Source: Dactylonectria macrodidyma (taxonomy: Eukaryota; Ascomycota; Sordariomycetes; Hypocreales; Nectriaceae). Taken from it: a DNA stretch of 64,000 nt. Position numbers and translations under genes: made by a program. Each line of letters opens with the position of its first letter. Position 1 is the stretch's first letter. Shown piece by piece: positions 44,723 to 58,079 of this stretch. Location: NCBI GenBank assembly GCA_020744425.1, contig JAGMUV010000007.1:1488001-1552000 (forward strand), given 5' to 3'. The notes under the pieces were generated by a model, which saw only the letters and a program-made list of their open reading frames with translations, did no database searches and was not told where the DNA came from.

Positions 44723-47584
44723 CAGAGCAAGGGGGAGACGGATGACGGACACGTCGACGATATTAAGACATGTCGCAAAGACCAATTTGGGAATGTGGAG
44801 GATCGACGCGGGACGGGTTAGAAGTGGCATGTGACACTGGCCGCGCTGCCTGAATACTGACATCACTCATCATGGGGCAAGGCGACAGCCTCAGCCACAG
44901 CCCACACGCCACATGAAAGAGTCGCATGCCAGTTGGCCAGTTATCAATCATACCACCCACCCTCCAACGGCCGTGACGTTTCAGTAGCGCAAAGCGGCCC
45001 GCGGCGGCTTGCAGCTGGAGAACGGTTTCGAATAAATTCCCGGTGGTATCAAGCATGTTTGTTGATTACTACCTGCTTGCAAAGTAGCTGAGTAGGTAAA
45101 CATTGCGCAGAGCACATGTCCTCGAGGAAGCTCTCCGGAACCGATTCGAGCGTCTGAGTTGTCAGGGGGGAAACACAACACAATGCATTCCCAAACCTAT
45201 CGCAACTCAATTCCACGCACTGCATATCAGCACCAGCAGTGATTCGGTCCACCCCTTGAAAGTAGTTTCACATCAAGGTAGGTGACCTCGACTACCGCGA
45301 CGGTGTGCCTTGATCTAGTTCAGTGACACAAACAATCTGCAGTAATCTCGGAATGCCACACTATGAGATTACCATCTGCGTTCATCCGGAGTGACAAACC
45401 GACTCCCGACATGACCACTGCTGTTCTTTTCCGTTCTGGAAATTGAAAAGGAGGTCTGCGCCGCCGAACAGACGGGGCTTGATATGCAGGAGAGTGAGTC
45501 TACTGCATCGATAGAAAGTCAACCAAGTTCCCCCCTAGCGGCAGATGCTCCCAAATTGGGCCATCTCTACTCCTGCATCACATCGCCGCACAGCGTGCAT
45601 TACTTTCGACGAATAGCAACAGCACTTGGAGGGAAACGCACCCACGACAGCCCGGGGTGCACCAGGTGCTGGCTGCACTCGACTGGATCCGACAAGTGGC
45701 AACAAAGCAAGATGTGCTCCTTTGCCATGACAACAGCGCGCGACAAGGGTCACCATTGCAGCATTGATTGGACCAACGCGAATGGAGATGCCGGTGCCCT
45801 GTGAGCTCACCCGCGTCGCGATGCCTATTATTATTAGTCGCCAACTTCCCCTAGAAGACCAGAGCGCGGGGAATCTAGCCCTCTGCTGAGTGCCTAGGCA
45901 GGCATAGAGAGCACTTTACGTACCAAAGAGCGGGCGAGAACTAGACCTTTTCATTCCCCTGGTTCCTGGTGGAGAACGGACCACTCTGGAGGTTGGAGGA
46001 TTGAGCACACTCATGGGGCCTTTCAAATAGCTAGGGAGATAGTTCAAGGTACGTAGTCGTAGTGTCTTTGCCATCCACCAAAAGAAGAAATCTCATCCTG
46101 GTCTCGAAACCGCGGCGTGGAATTGAGGACCTGTCATATTCGAGACGACGGCCCCAATGCACAGGGCAACTCAGGCAGGACATGAGGTGAGCATTGGGCA
46201 TACAGCAATCCTGCGAAGTCAAGGGTCGTGTTCATGCCAGGTATCTTTTGCCATGAGTTGATACGTCAACCAGTTCCCGAGGTCGAGTTCGCGTTTGCAC
46301 TGTTGCACAGAGCCTTACTGTATCCTCATCTGCTGTCTCCACTGCGGCCTCAACCCCTAGCGCCGCCGCTGCTGTCGTCGGCGTGGCTAACAAATTGGAA
46401 CCCGCTGGGGGTGTTGAGACAGAGGCTGGGCATGTGCCGCTGTCACGGCTGGCTAAAGAAGCAGGTAAGAATACAATGACCGTCGATGGCTGGCGGTCTA
46501 GGCCGAAGACACCTAGTCCAAAGCGGTGATGTGCTCTGTATGTTCGGAACAATACAAAGCAGCCAGCTAGGGCGTCGGGCGCCCAGTGGATTTCCGGGTA
46601 AGGGGATGACTTTCATTGTTTAGTTGGTCCCAATATGGGCACAGGTGTGTGGTTGGATACCGACCGAGGCCAGCCGGCAGGTGCAGCGGGCGAATGTAAA
46701 CGTGCCTCCTTCTGGTGCTGAACCTCGCAGCAAGAGCCCCAGAGCCCCAGAGGGTCCCCAACTGCCCCCTACCTCCTGACAGCCCGCAGGTGGCATCCAA
46801 GCCTGGACCCAAACCAAACGACAGTGGTCGGTCATGTAGCAGTACCTCCATGGCGTGCCGCTAACGTGAAGATCTTGCCCCAAGCTCACCCAATCTCGAT
46901 GTACCTCGACCTCAAGCCCACCCCACCCGCCTTCCGCCGACAGGTTCACTCGCTCGAGGTGCCATTGACCCCATGCCCCTTTGGACCTGCCTGTGCCCGC
47001 TGCGATTCACTGGCCGCATCCCTCTTTTCAAAAAACAACGACTCTGTTTCGACTCTCATCCACCACCTCCCATCTCCGACTACCGCCTCCTGTCTCTCAT
47101 CTTCGACTTCACCGATCATCTGCGCGATCCAAGATACGAGTTTTCGCTTGTCCCGCGTCCTCCACCCTTGCTCCTCCTTTCTATTCTCCTCGTCTTGCCG
47201 GTCCGGAATGAGGTAGCAGTTCGAATGCGCTCAGCTCCCTGACCGGACTGAGTCTGTGCTAGCGACCGACCCCCCGTGAATCCACACTCTTGGTCGCATT
47301 GCCAGCCACGCCCCCCTCGACCAGGTCCCTATGAGCCACGAGCACAAGGCACCAGCTGGGCCTCGACCGGCGAACTTCTCTCCAACTCGTTTGTGAGCAT
47401 CCCGTCTTCCAGTCGCCATCTTCTTCTTCGCTTCCATGACCCATGGTTGATGCACCTCATCATCCATCCATCACATCAATACATATGGACAAGCTGACCA
47501 CGAAGCCTTCATAACAGGGGCAACACGTCCAGTTCCCGACCGCCTCTTCCCACCCACAATTCCGGCCTCGCCCTTGACGCTCCA
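44723..47584. other. intergenic between divergent genes, 2.9 kb
   Basis: No supported gene. The part from about 46900 to 47584 is pyrimidine-rich and is probably a long transcribed leader of the Pom1-type kinase, with several ATGs in it. The part next to 44723 is the peroxisomal gene promoter. A plus-strand frame at 45484-45804 is open but not convincing. Confidence 0.5.
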
Positions 47585-50500
47585 ATGCTCAGCGCCTCCG
47601 CATCCAACAACCATTCTCTCTTTTCCTTCGGTCGAGATGGCGAAGCAAGTCAATTAGGCGATTCCACCAGCTCCTTTGACTTCCTCCCCTCTGTGAGCTT
47701 CGATGACCTCCAGAGCAGCCTCGAATCCGCCTCCACTGAGTTCAAACTCACCCAGTTTCCTTGTCCCACTGGCGAAGGAAGCATCTTGGAGACTCGTGGT
47801 TTGGATGACAGCATGATGTCCGAAAAGCCCCAAGGAGCTGGTTCCCAGAACGGCGGTACTACCCGTCCTGCCATTCCCACCGCCAATCGACCATCTCGAT
47901 CGGGTTCTCTTCTGCGACGACCTAGTACTTCGAGCAGACAGCCGAGTCTTTCGTCCGGAAACGCCTCCTCTGCAGCCCAAGCCGATAACTCAAATGGCCC
48001 CGTGTCATCGCGAGCTCGTCGTCAAAGCCACTACCCACCCGTATCCCACACCAGCACCGCGACCTCAAAACCGCCTCGCAAATCGATCGGTCCGGGTGTC
48101 ATAGCAGATGGGGAGTATGGGGCTCGGAATACACAAAGGCGGCGCCCGAGCCTGTTGTCAGATACCGCCTCCGGTGGCTCGACGAGAACCTCGATTGACG
48201 GGAGCTCTAGCAGCTGGTTGGATGCTACGCGGAATATGGGCAACTCGAGAGCGACCAAGGCAAAGTCGGTGCAGCCACCACCACGCCCCAGCCAGGCACA
48301 CCTGGGTCTTGGGAACAACCTCACACCAGAGCACAACCGCCTTTCCACGCTCGCTCCTCGATCACCTCGTGTCGGGGGGCGCCTCAGCACGCCATCCTCT
48401 ACCGGCAAGAGGGCATCCACAATGCCTGGTAGTCATCACTCAACGCACGCGACTGGTCTCGGTGCAAGGACAATAAGCCCGACTGACACCAGAAGGATGA
48501 AGCGCCTCTCTACCATGCCTCAACCACCAAGTTTGAGCCAATCTACCAACGTGCCCCCTCCACCAGTGTCCATGGATACTCGAGCCGAGTCAAGGTCTCC
48601 CTCTATGATCCCTAGGAAGGCCTCTGGCACTCCCTCCTCATCCAGAACCACGCCTGATATTAGTCGAAAATCGTATAGCTCAGGTCTCTCGGTCAACTCA
48701 TCCATCAGCTTCAACACTGTGAGAACGTCGATAGGATCGATTCAGCCGCGTGTTTCCCAATCCTCATCTACATCACGACTACCCGCGCCTAAGCATACTA
48801 CTGTACATAATCCAATGCCTGCGGATGACGAGGAAGATGTCCCGCCTGTACCAGCTATACCAAAGGCATACGAATCACCAAAAGATTCGCCTGCAGAGAC
48901 TTACTTCATGGAGAAGAAGAAGACTGCTTTGAGCAACATTGATGCTCTAAGTTTCAACCCTAACTCCAACTTGACTGGAAGTATCTCGATGCCAGTTTTT
49001 CCAGAGCCGACAAAGGTGCAACGAAGACCCAGCGCCCGAAAGAGCTCGTTCGCCCCGACCAGTACCAATGGGGACACAGAGCATAAAGGCACTCCCCAGG
49101 GTAAGAGGCACCTGCAGCCTCTGAGGTTGCCGCCGATGACTCTAGGCCCACTGAGTACTCCTACGATGAACAAGATTGCTGCGCTGCAGGAACACAGTAG
49201 CGCAGATCGGAACCTGAGTCCGCCACCCTCTCGGCAGTTGCCAAAGACTCCAACCACCCCTATGACAGCATCAAAGAGCTCATTCTTCTCGAAGAGTCGA
49301 CATGGTGATACCCCCGAACTGCCGTCACTTCGGAGCAGCAGCTCTGTACACCACACCCATCTTTCCCCCACCCCACCCGATAACACTTCTTCAGACTCCT
49401 CATTAGGTTTCAAGGATATCGACCACAAGAACAGTATGTCGCCTTTTTTGTCCTCATCACTTCCAAAGGGTGGATCAGAGCACGGGTTTTTGAAGAGGTC
49501 GAAAACCGGCGGAGACTTCACAACTATGAGCAGCAACTTTTTCGAGGATCGGGTCCATGCCAAGCCCGCAGGTCCTCGGGCCCCAAAGACCGACAAGCCT
49601 GTTCCCCAGTCTCCTCCGCCAGAACCTGTTTTGGAGGAGCCTCAGACTCCGTCATCGATGAGCTCGATCCGAAGGAAGCTCAGCATTTCATGGAAGCGCA
49701 CAAACTCCAAAAGCAGCATCACAGCTCCTCAAGATGTTATTGAGAAAGCTTCCGCGCTACAACAAGAAAGCATGCCTCCCCCTCGAATCCCTGCATCTGC
49801 AACCGTCAACAATCTAGCAAATCTTAAGCAAGCCAGTCCCACTCCTCATGTCAAGCCTATTGGGGGATACCTTGAGTCCAGACGACGGAAGAGCTCAGCT
49901 GGGAGTCTAAACGCCCTCACATCTCACAATCAACCCAAGGGCGATACCTGGGGAAGTAAAAAGCCCACACCTGATTCCTCCACTATGCCAGCAGCCCGAC
50001 ACCCATCAGTTATGCAGAAAATTCTCCGGCCCAGAACGTCTTCGAGCACAAACAAGAGTCTTGATGCATGGACCGCCGAACTTGACAAGGACGATATGGC
50101 TGCAGAGGAGGAAATGGCCAAACTCGGATCGCGACGAAAAGAGACGGAGATTGCCGCCAGGACTTTGGATGCTCTTAGGAAGAGGGCGACACCCAAAGAG
50201 CGCGTCGGGCCGCACGAGGCTATTCGCATTGCCATGCTAAACATTTATGAACGAGGCGAGATCGTCGATTACAATGACGTATACTTTTGCGGAACACAGC
50301 ATGCGCGCAAAGTTGTTGGCGACCTGCAGTCAGACTCTCCCAATTTCGGTTACGATGATGAGCGGGGAGACTACACGATTGTGCCGGGAGATCACCTTTC
50401 ATACCGGTATGAAATCATTGATATTCTTGGAAAGGGAAGCTTTGGCCAAGTGGTTCGATGTATCGACCACCGAACCGGGGGTTTGGTTGCCATCAAAATC

Positions 50501-51708
50501 ATCAGGAACAAAAAGAGATTCCACCAGCAAGCTCTTGTCGAAGTCAATATTCTCCAAAAGCTTCGCGAATGGGTTAGTTCCACACACACGTACGAAGTTG
50601 ACGAGCACTAACGCAGCCACAGGATCCCAAGAACAAGCATAGCATGGTCAACTTTACACAAAGCTTCTACTTCCGAGGCCATCTCTGTATTTCTACCGAA
50701 TTACTTGACATGAACCTCTACGAATTCATCAAGGCCCATGCATTCCGAGGCTTCTCGCTCAAAATCATCAGGCGCTTCACCAAGCAGATACTCAGCTCGC
50801 TCAACCTTCTCAAGCAGCACAAGGTTATACACTGTGATCTCAAGCCAGAAAACATTCTTCTTCGTCATCCTCTGCACTCAGAGATCAAAGTCATCGATTT
50901 CGGCTCCAGCTGCTTTGAGAATGAGAAGGTCTACACCTACATCCAATCCAGATTCTACCGCTCACCAGAAGTCATTCTCGGCATGACATACGGCATGCCT
51001 ATTGACATGTGGAGTGTTGGCTGTATCCTAGCGGAGCTGTACACGGGCGTCCCGATCTTCCCTGGAGAGAATGAACAAGAGCAGCTTGCCTGCATCATGG
51101 AGGTTTTCGGCCCCCCTGAAAAACACCTCATCGAGAAGAGCACCAGAAAGAAACTGTTTTTCGACTCGATGGGCAAGCCGCGCCTGACAGTGTCGTCCAA
51201 GGGCCGCAGGCGCCGGCCCTCGTCCAAAACTCTTCAACAGGTGCTCAAATGCGACGACGATGTGTTCTTGGATTTCTTGGCGCGCTGTCTGCGTTGGGAT
51301 CCTGATCGACGACTGAAGCCCGAGGATGCCATTCGACACGAATTTATCACTGGGCAAAAGATGCCTATCCCTGTTCCCCGCATGCCGACACGCGAGTCGT
51401 CGCCTATGAAGCGACACAACACGATATCTGTTCCGCGCCCCCTCCCTGAGCCTCCTGGATCTGGCCTCAAGACCGCGGCATCCATGCGAACAGGAGCTAG
51501 CCCCTACAAGCCGGTCTCAGGTACGCACCGCAAAGTGTCGGGGGGTACCGGAGCCATCAACTCGGGCCCCAGCAAGCGAAGCAGCGCAGGCACAGGCGGC
51601 ATCGCAATGGGGACGAGCAGTCTCCCTCGAGTAGCCGGGAGGAGTGTGAGTGCCAAACAGGACCTCGCCGCCGCAGGTGCAACGGCCGCCATGAGCCGGC
51701 GAGCTTAG
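47585..51708 (+). CDS. pom1: DYRK-family protein kinase, Pom1 type
   Basis: Two exons, 47585-50572 and 50623-51708, with a 50-bp intron (GTTAGT donor, CACTAAC branch, CAG acceptor), give 1357 residues. The first 900 or so residues are disordered and rich in Ser/Pro/Thr/Arg, as in Pom1. A DYRK homology-like box (about 885-935, with YERGEIVDYNDVYFCG) precedes the kinase domain at about 942-1237. Seen there: glycine loop LGKGSFGQVV, VAIK lysine K971, catalytic HCDLKPEN with D1068, metal-binding D1088 in DFGSS, and the activation-loop YTYIQSRFYRSPE with Y1102 as the expected autophosphorylated tyrosine. The kinase should be active. Known: fission yeast Pom1 marks cell ends and controls division-plane placement and mitotic entry; filamentous homologues affect polarity and septation. 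The C-terminal 120 residues are again disordered and basic. Confidence 0.92.
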
Positions 51709-53148
51709 TCTCGTATTGGCAAATTTTATGAACATAGGAGTGTGAAGCATCGTTCGCATTTAATTGTGAAAGGTCATGTGTCATTGGGTATTCGATACAT
51801 TACACAGGAGCATGGCTTGCCATTGTACACAACGACTCTGCCTAGCCGGCGACAATTGCGTGGATTATACAAAAGACTCAGGTTTAGGGGCGAAGGACTT
51901 AACGATTAGCGAGACGAGGGGTTCATTTTTCTGTCTATTACATTATTCATTCTACTACTGCCTAGTATACAGCACGACGAGACGACGTCTTTTGCCTTCT
52001 GAACGCCTCGCGTCAACCCCCAAGGAGGCTATAACGTGGTACGGTATGGCTCTGCCTAGTGAGTCAGGGGGGATTGTGGCTGAATTGTCCTTTGTGTAAG
52101 GGGTGTATGTTACGAAGTTGAGATTGCCTCGTAACAAGATGAGTGAAGGACTATACGGTCGATGACTTTGTCCTAGAATTGGGGGCCAAGAGAGGCAAAT
52201 GGAGCAGGGGTGACAATCTGAGGCTGAAGTGCTAGATAGGCATCAAGACAACCATGCACGCAATGGGATATGCAAAACTCGGTCTCCTGAGGCCTCCTCG
52301 CAAATGCAGAGCCAGTTGAAAAGTGAATATGGAAATGGGAGGAGGACACACGGGTGACACTCCGCCGGTGGAGGCCGGAGGGTGAGATGAGGGTGGCTCA
52401 CCGAGAGGCTGCGACAGGACCCATGTCCAAGGAAAGGTTTCAGAAGCCTCTGGAAGGCAATGAATTCAACCTTGCCATGGAGTGGTTCACGGCGCCGACG
52501 AACAGTAAGCGTAGCACAGTTCAAGGTGGACCCCGAGACATGACGCGCCGCGGGGCAGTTGACGAAAGTAAGTGAGGGAGGTGAAGAGGGATGAGACACA
52601 GAACGACTAACTGGAAGAGGGCAGATTATTCGTGGGTAGCGGAGAACTAGGTCGAGAGAGCCGCGACGAGCAAAGAGTGATAGCCGCATCATGGCGGCCA
52701 TTGGAGCAAACGTGAACAGGGCGTCGACGAGCGGGCGACAAGCAGCGGGCGGCAAGGGAGAGAGAGGGGAGAGAGAGGGGCATGCAAGGGCAGCAGAAAG
52801 CAGTTGATTCGCAAGAAAGGTGAGGCGGGCCTCGAGCGCGGTGAGGTGAAAGATGGGTCGGAGTGACGAGGTCAAGGAGGTCTCGAGACAAGTTCTGACG
52901 GTTTGGCGCCCGTGGTGGCCGGAGATGGGAAAGGCGCGGCGGCGGCTGACGGAAGACTAAGAAAAATAGAGGCTGCACAGTAAGTATTAGTGGGCAGTAG
53001 CGGGCAGTAGCGGGCAGCACGACGTAGTAGTTGGGCAGTAGTTACTGCAGCAGCACAGAAACAGGACGAAAAGCTGTCTTGATGCGGTTGATGCGGCCGG
53101 GGAAAGAAGCTACTCCGCCGGCGACTCCGGGACAAACAACGGGGGTGT

Positions 53149-53208
53149 GGATGCGGTGGATGCGGTTGATGGATGCGGTTGATGGATGCGGTTGATGCGG
53201 TAGATGCG
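53149..53208. repeat. imperfect 12-13-bp minisatellite (GGATGCGGTTGAT)
   Basis: At least three near-perfect copies of GGATGCGGTTGAT in a row with a diverged copy on each side. A related GATGCGGTTGATGCGG string lies about 70 bases upstream, so the array was probably larger or is expanding. Confidence 0.85.
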
Positions 53209-54720
53209 CCGATGTGGTTGTAAGTGGGGCGAGCAAGCCACGAGAAGAGGCGCAGCTGGTGGTCAGGCGGTGGCGCGTGCTCTCTCCGTCGCCCGGCGAT
53301 TGGGCGCGACGGGCCACAGCGGGGCTGTTTCTTGCTTTCTCTCCCTTTCTCTTCACTCTCACTCACTCACGCAGTCAGTCTCCGCCCTCCCCCGCAGTCT
53401 CTTCGAACTACCTACCCCTAGACTCCTAGAGTCCTAGACTCCTAGACTCCTAAACAGACTGACTCCTACTACTGGATTCAAGCGCTGGTGAGGTTGAAGA
53501 CGTTGCAAAAGAAACCGGCTGGCCCACCGACCGAGCACCAGAAGTAAGGTCATGGTTCCTGGTCACGGGAAATGACGCTGTCACCGGCACTCTGCCGATG
53601 TTGATCTTGATGGCGACGACTCTGGTCTCCATCATGGTCGATACCACAGGTTCTAATGCAGCCTTCAGCCCGTGATTGGTAGTCAATCGTCTACAACTTC
53701 ATCAGCCGTCACGTTAATGACGAATGTCCATCCACCAAAACATACGTTGCCAATTCACACAAGTCGACTGTCCAGGCAGATGCGAATAGCCATGGATGCG
53801 ACACTGGCTCTATGCGGGTGACCATGCCGCTCTCTTGCACACACACTCTCTCTCCTTCTGTGCCTCGATTTGTCTGACTCTTCTGCATCGGCATGGGGCG
53901 TGACTGGGCGATGGTGGCAGGGTTTGTTCCATGCCTGGGTATGCCCCATCTTTGCTACGCTTTGCTTCTCTCAACTTCGAATGCCTGCCTACGGATGACT
54001 CGTCGATCCATCCCCCAAAACCCAAAATTCGTGCATGGCAGTCCTCTTCCATCCGTTTCTTAGACACCCGTCGGCGTGGCTAGCCATGAGCCGTCAATAT
54101 TTGAGGTGGCCCAGAACGGGGCTGAGGAGTGGTGGCTAGTGTCCTGTCAGAGAGGCGTCAACCTCTTATCGTTGGTGTCAACTGTCAAGTCGGGTAGGGT
54201 GCGAGGCATCTGAGACAAGGCCCGAGATCGACCGTCTCCCGTAATACTTCAAAGCTGCCAAGAGTGTGGTCGGTGAGACACGTGAATCACAACACTGTGA
54301 ACCCATAAAGCAGATTGAACACGGCACCACAAAGGCGGTGCCCCCACCCCCGAAGATCCATTGACGACCTATTAGAGATCGAAGTTTCCTTGTGATGTTG
54401 AAACAACTCTGTGACCGGGGATCTATTTCAAGGCGACATTCCAAAACGGAAAAACGAACTCTCCACAAAGTTATTTTGAGCGACGCCCATGAGGCATGCA
54501 ATTTCGGCTACTACCTCAACTAAGGGGGGGGGAACAAGTCTCTGGACGGAATCGGCACTTCACTCTGCATCGCATCACGTCACGCCTTCGCAGACACCGA
54601 GCAGCCTTACCGTCAGCAACGGGTCACTCAGGGGCCCACGTGAGGGTGTCAATGTGAGCGCAGCATCCCCCGGAATGTTTGGAAAGACACCACCTCCCAT
54701 TGTCCGAGGCACCAGGCAAC

Positions 54721-54748
54721 CCTGTCATGACCACCCTGTCATGACCAC
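54721..54748. repeat. 14-bp tandem duplication
   Basis: CCTGTCATGACCAC occurs twice in direct tandem without a mismatch, followed by CCTACC. Each copy contains the palindrome GTCATGAC. Confidence 0.9.
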
Positions 54749-57700
54749 CCTACCTCGGCCATCCAGTGACGGACCAGATCCAGTGGGATGGGAAGGAGGG
54801 TTAGAAAATCTGGCTCGGAGTGATTGTGTTGCAGGGTTTCCAAATCGAGGTCACTGTACAGAACCTAGGGTGTGCTGCCCCGTACCCAAGGTAGCCTCTG
54901 GGTAAGCTAAGTACCGCACCGTGCTCCCAGAGGGCTACCAATGCAAGGCTAGGGTGGGCTGCCTCCACAACCCAATAAGGAAGCCGATGCTGATGTTTTT
55001 TCGGTGATTTTCGGGTTTTTTAGGTTGCTCTTTGTGTTCGACCGCGCTTGGAGTCTACGTTAGGTTCATCTCTGAGAGTGCGATGCAGTGCGGTGCATTG
55101 CGGTACGTTGCGGTACGTTGCGGTGCGATGCTTTGACACGTGCCCATTGGTTCCAACCAACAGTTCCCAATTCCCAGCACTCTGGCTGTTGGGAAGCCAT
55201 TGGCGATCCGGTACCGTCAGACCGGGTAACCCTGAATGTGACGAGCACCTCACCGTCGGGTCCAACTCGGACGCTAGCAGGTTCCCTCCCTCCATTGAGT
55301 TGCACCATCCTCCAATCTTAGCTACTCTTGCAAGCGACGCGAGGCTAGACGCTTATGCTGATGTTGATGATTGACGCTCGAAGATGCATGGAAGCCTTCG
55401 GCGACACAGCGTGCGTTCGCGTGGGACCAATAAGTTGGATGGATCGATCCCTCCCGGGTATGCTACCATGGCCTGCGATGTGACGCCAGAAATCGGTGGC
55501 CGAATCGGTGGCCTGGTGGATGACGGGTGGTAGACCCAGGGGTTGAACACCACTCCAACGGCTGACCCAACCAGCCAACTCAACTCTCTGATGTCAAACC
55601 AAACAGACAAGCAAGCCTTGCCAAGGCCGGGAGTTTGGCTGCAGGCACAGCCCTACGGAGCACCAGGAACTGACCCTATGGCGTCAGCATCGACAGCCAC
55701 CGTGCATTGGTGTGGCTTTCGGCGGGTCTATTTCCAGCATGGAGTATCCCAGCACAAAGAAAAGGTGAGGAACACTGCACTCACCAGTAAACCCAACCCA
55801 TCAGCCACGGCCAGGTCATTTTCTGTTCTAGCTACCTTCAACGAAATGCCACCAGCGGTACTCTGTACATAGTTGAACGGGGTTCCCGCTCTGCCGAGTA
55901 GGAAGCATGTGAGTAAGGGGATGTGGGCTGTCGCACATGCCAAACGGAAGTAGTCAACCGCCGTCCTAAACTTCAGTAGGACCTCTTTCCTCAGGATGTG
56001 TAGACTGAGGTCCGAAAAATGGAAACTAGATGATGGTGGTGTGGTCCAATTCTACGTTGCCCCTAGGACAGCACCCAAGCGATTTGCGAAAAGCCCCCTA
56101 CTCCTGCTTCCTAGGAACAGCATGGGTGAAGGACGTTTCTGTTTGAAACCGAAGTTCGAAACAAGGCGTAAGAAACAATGAAGCCATCTCACAGTAGCAG
56201 AAACTCGTCCCAGGCAAAGAAAGACTTAATCCCTTGGAGACAGGGGAAGGGCCAGGTCACTGGGTTATGGGCGCAGCAGCACCAACCCACCCCCAACAAC
56301 AAGTCTCAATTGGCGGTAGCCCTAGTTCCACTAGTGTCATCGATCCTCAGCCGCGGGGCCCTTTTGTGTGAAGAATCGCAGGAATAGGAACCAAGGCCGG
56401 TTTGGCAAAAAAAAATCACAAGTAGTTGCGAGAGAAGTTAAAGTGGTAACCAGGATAATAGAAGCCGTGTGAGAAAAGCCAGGGGGCTGGAAAGGAGGCT
56501 GCATTCTGACTCTATGACTGCAGATCAAGAGGCATCCCCAGGCACCAACCAGCGTTCAGGTTTGGGTATTGCTCGTGTCTCTCGGGCACAGGCGTCGGTG
56601 ATCGATAATTATGAGTCGGAGGTGGAGTGTAGAACAGTAAAAAGGCGATGAGTGGTCTAGAGCCGTTCGGAGTGCTGAGAAACTCGTGTTCCTGCCTGGC
56701 CTGCCTGGGGCAGGGTGGATTGGTTCCTAACCTTGGAAGTTGCAACTTGCACCAGGACCAATAGACGGGCTGTCTGCGCGGAAGGTGCTGTGCAGCTTAC
56801 CTTACCTACCTACCGTGGGTACCTGATCTTAGGTGGTTTACGTAGGGAAGGGACGAAAGGCAGTTTGCAGGGCGAACCACCTCCTTGCCTGCTTTATTCC
56901 GTACATCCCGCGCGGACGCCTCGATACCAAGGTGCTTGCCTCGCCCTACGTCAGTGACTGACGCAATTTCCCTTGAACCCCTCGGAAAATGGAGTTTCTG
57001 AAAGACCACCAGACCTTTGCGCCGCATCATTGCCACGTCCAAGCCCATGAAAATGGAGCCCTGATGATCGCCTTACTACAATGCGACTCTGGAATGCCCA
57101 GGAACCCGTTCTGGCCTCGTCAATTGCCCAGAGCAGGCAAACAATGGGTGTTGTCGCGACGCGGAACCTAGGCGCAGGCTTAGGAACCTGACTCGGGAAG
57201 CAGACTTGAAAGAGAACATGTCCCACCAAAACAACGAACCACAATCACCAGCCGTCACCAAGGCCACGGACACGGCCACGGCTATAGCTACGGCCACGAC
57301 CACCAGCAGAATGGTGCATCGAACCCTTCCATTTCTTCCATTTGGCGGCTTTCATCAGCGTCCAGGGTTCGTCCTCCACCTTCCCAGCCGCCCCGCCCAT
57401 CGCCCAATGCTCTTTGGCCTCTGACTTCATGCCTGTGACCCCCCCGTCAGCCCTGCTGCAGGACACCATTAGACCCATTGGCGCAGTCCAATGGGTGACT
57501 CTTCACGCCGAATCCACCGAAACACCTGTCACACCCATCCTCATCCGTCGCGTCCCATCTCACCCACGTACGTACCTCGCAGAGAAAGAAGTAATTCGGG
57601 ACTGCATCTTGGTCCCCCCCTGCCTCCCGGCGTACCAGGTACCCAGGGCCACCATTTCATCTCATCCACACCGTGCTGCGCCTTGACAGCCCTCGTCCCG

Positions 57701-58072
57701 GCGATGGAAACCCTCCGGAACGCCATGGCACAGGATGGCACAGGCACGCACAGGGCACCGGACACAGGACACAAGGCCCCAAAGCCCCAGGACTCCCAAG
57801 GCACCTTCGCCCTTCCGCCCTGTGGGCCCTGCGCCATCCCATGCCTGCATTAGACGCGCCCAAAGCCTTAGTCACCTGTCATGAGCAGTCAGACTCAACT
57901 GCGGCTATCTCTCTCGCGCGCTCTTACTGGCGTCTCTATCCTCGCTGGTGCCTTGATGATTGCCCGGGGAGGGTCTCCCTTAGGCCTAGGAGGGGCGTGG
58001 ACACTGCCAAAGTCCATTCCCAGGGTGTGCCGGTAACGTTGACTCTTTGCATCTCCAGGCTACAAGCCCGAC

Positions 58073-58079
58073 TTATAAG
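58073..58079 (+). promoter_or_regulatory. TATA-like box upstream of the 75-residue protein
   Basis: TTATAAG about 330 bp ahead of the start codon, followed by a pyrimidine-rich leader from about 58090 to 58400. This fits a TATA promoter with a long 5' UTR. Confidence 0.35.

Noticed and set aside
45484..45804. 106-codon plus-strand frame with several cysteines
   Set aside because: No signal peptide, domain or splice support; surrounded by unstructured intergenic sequence.
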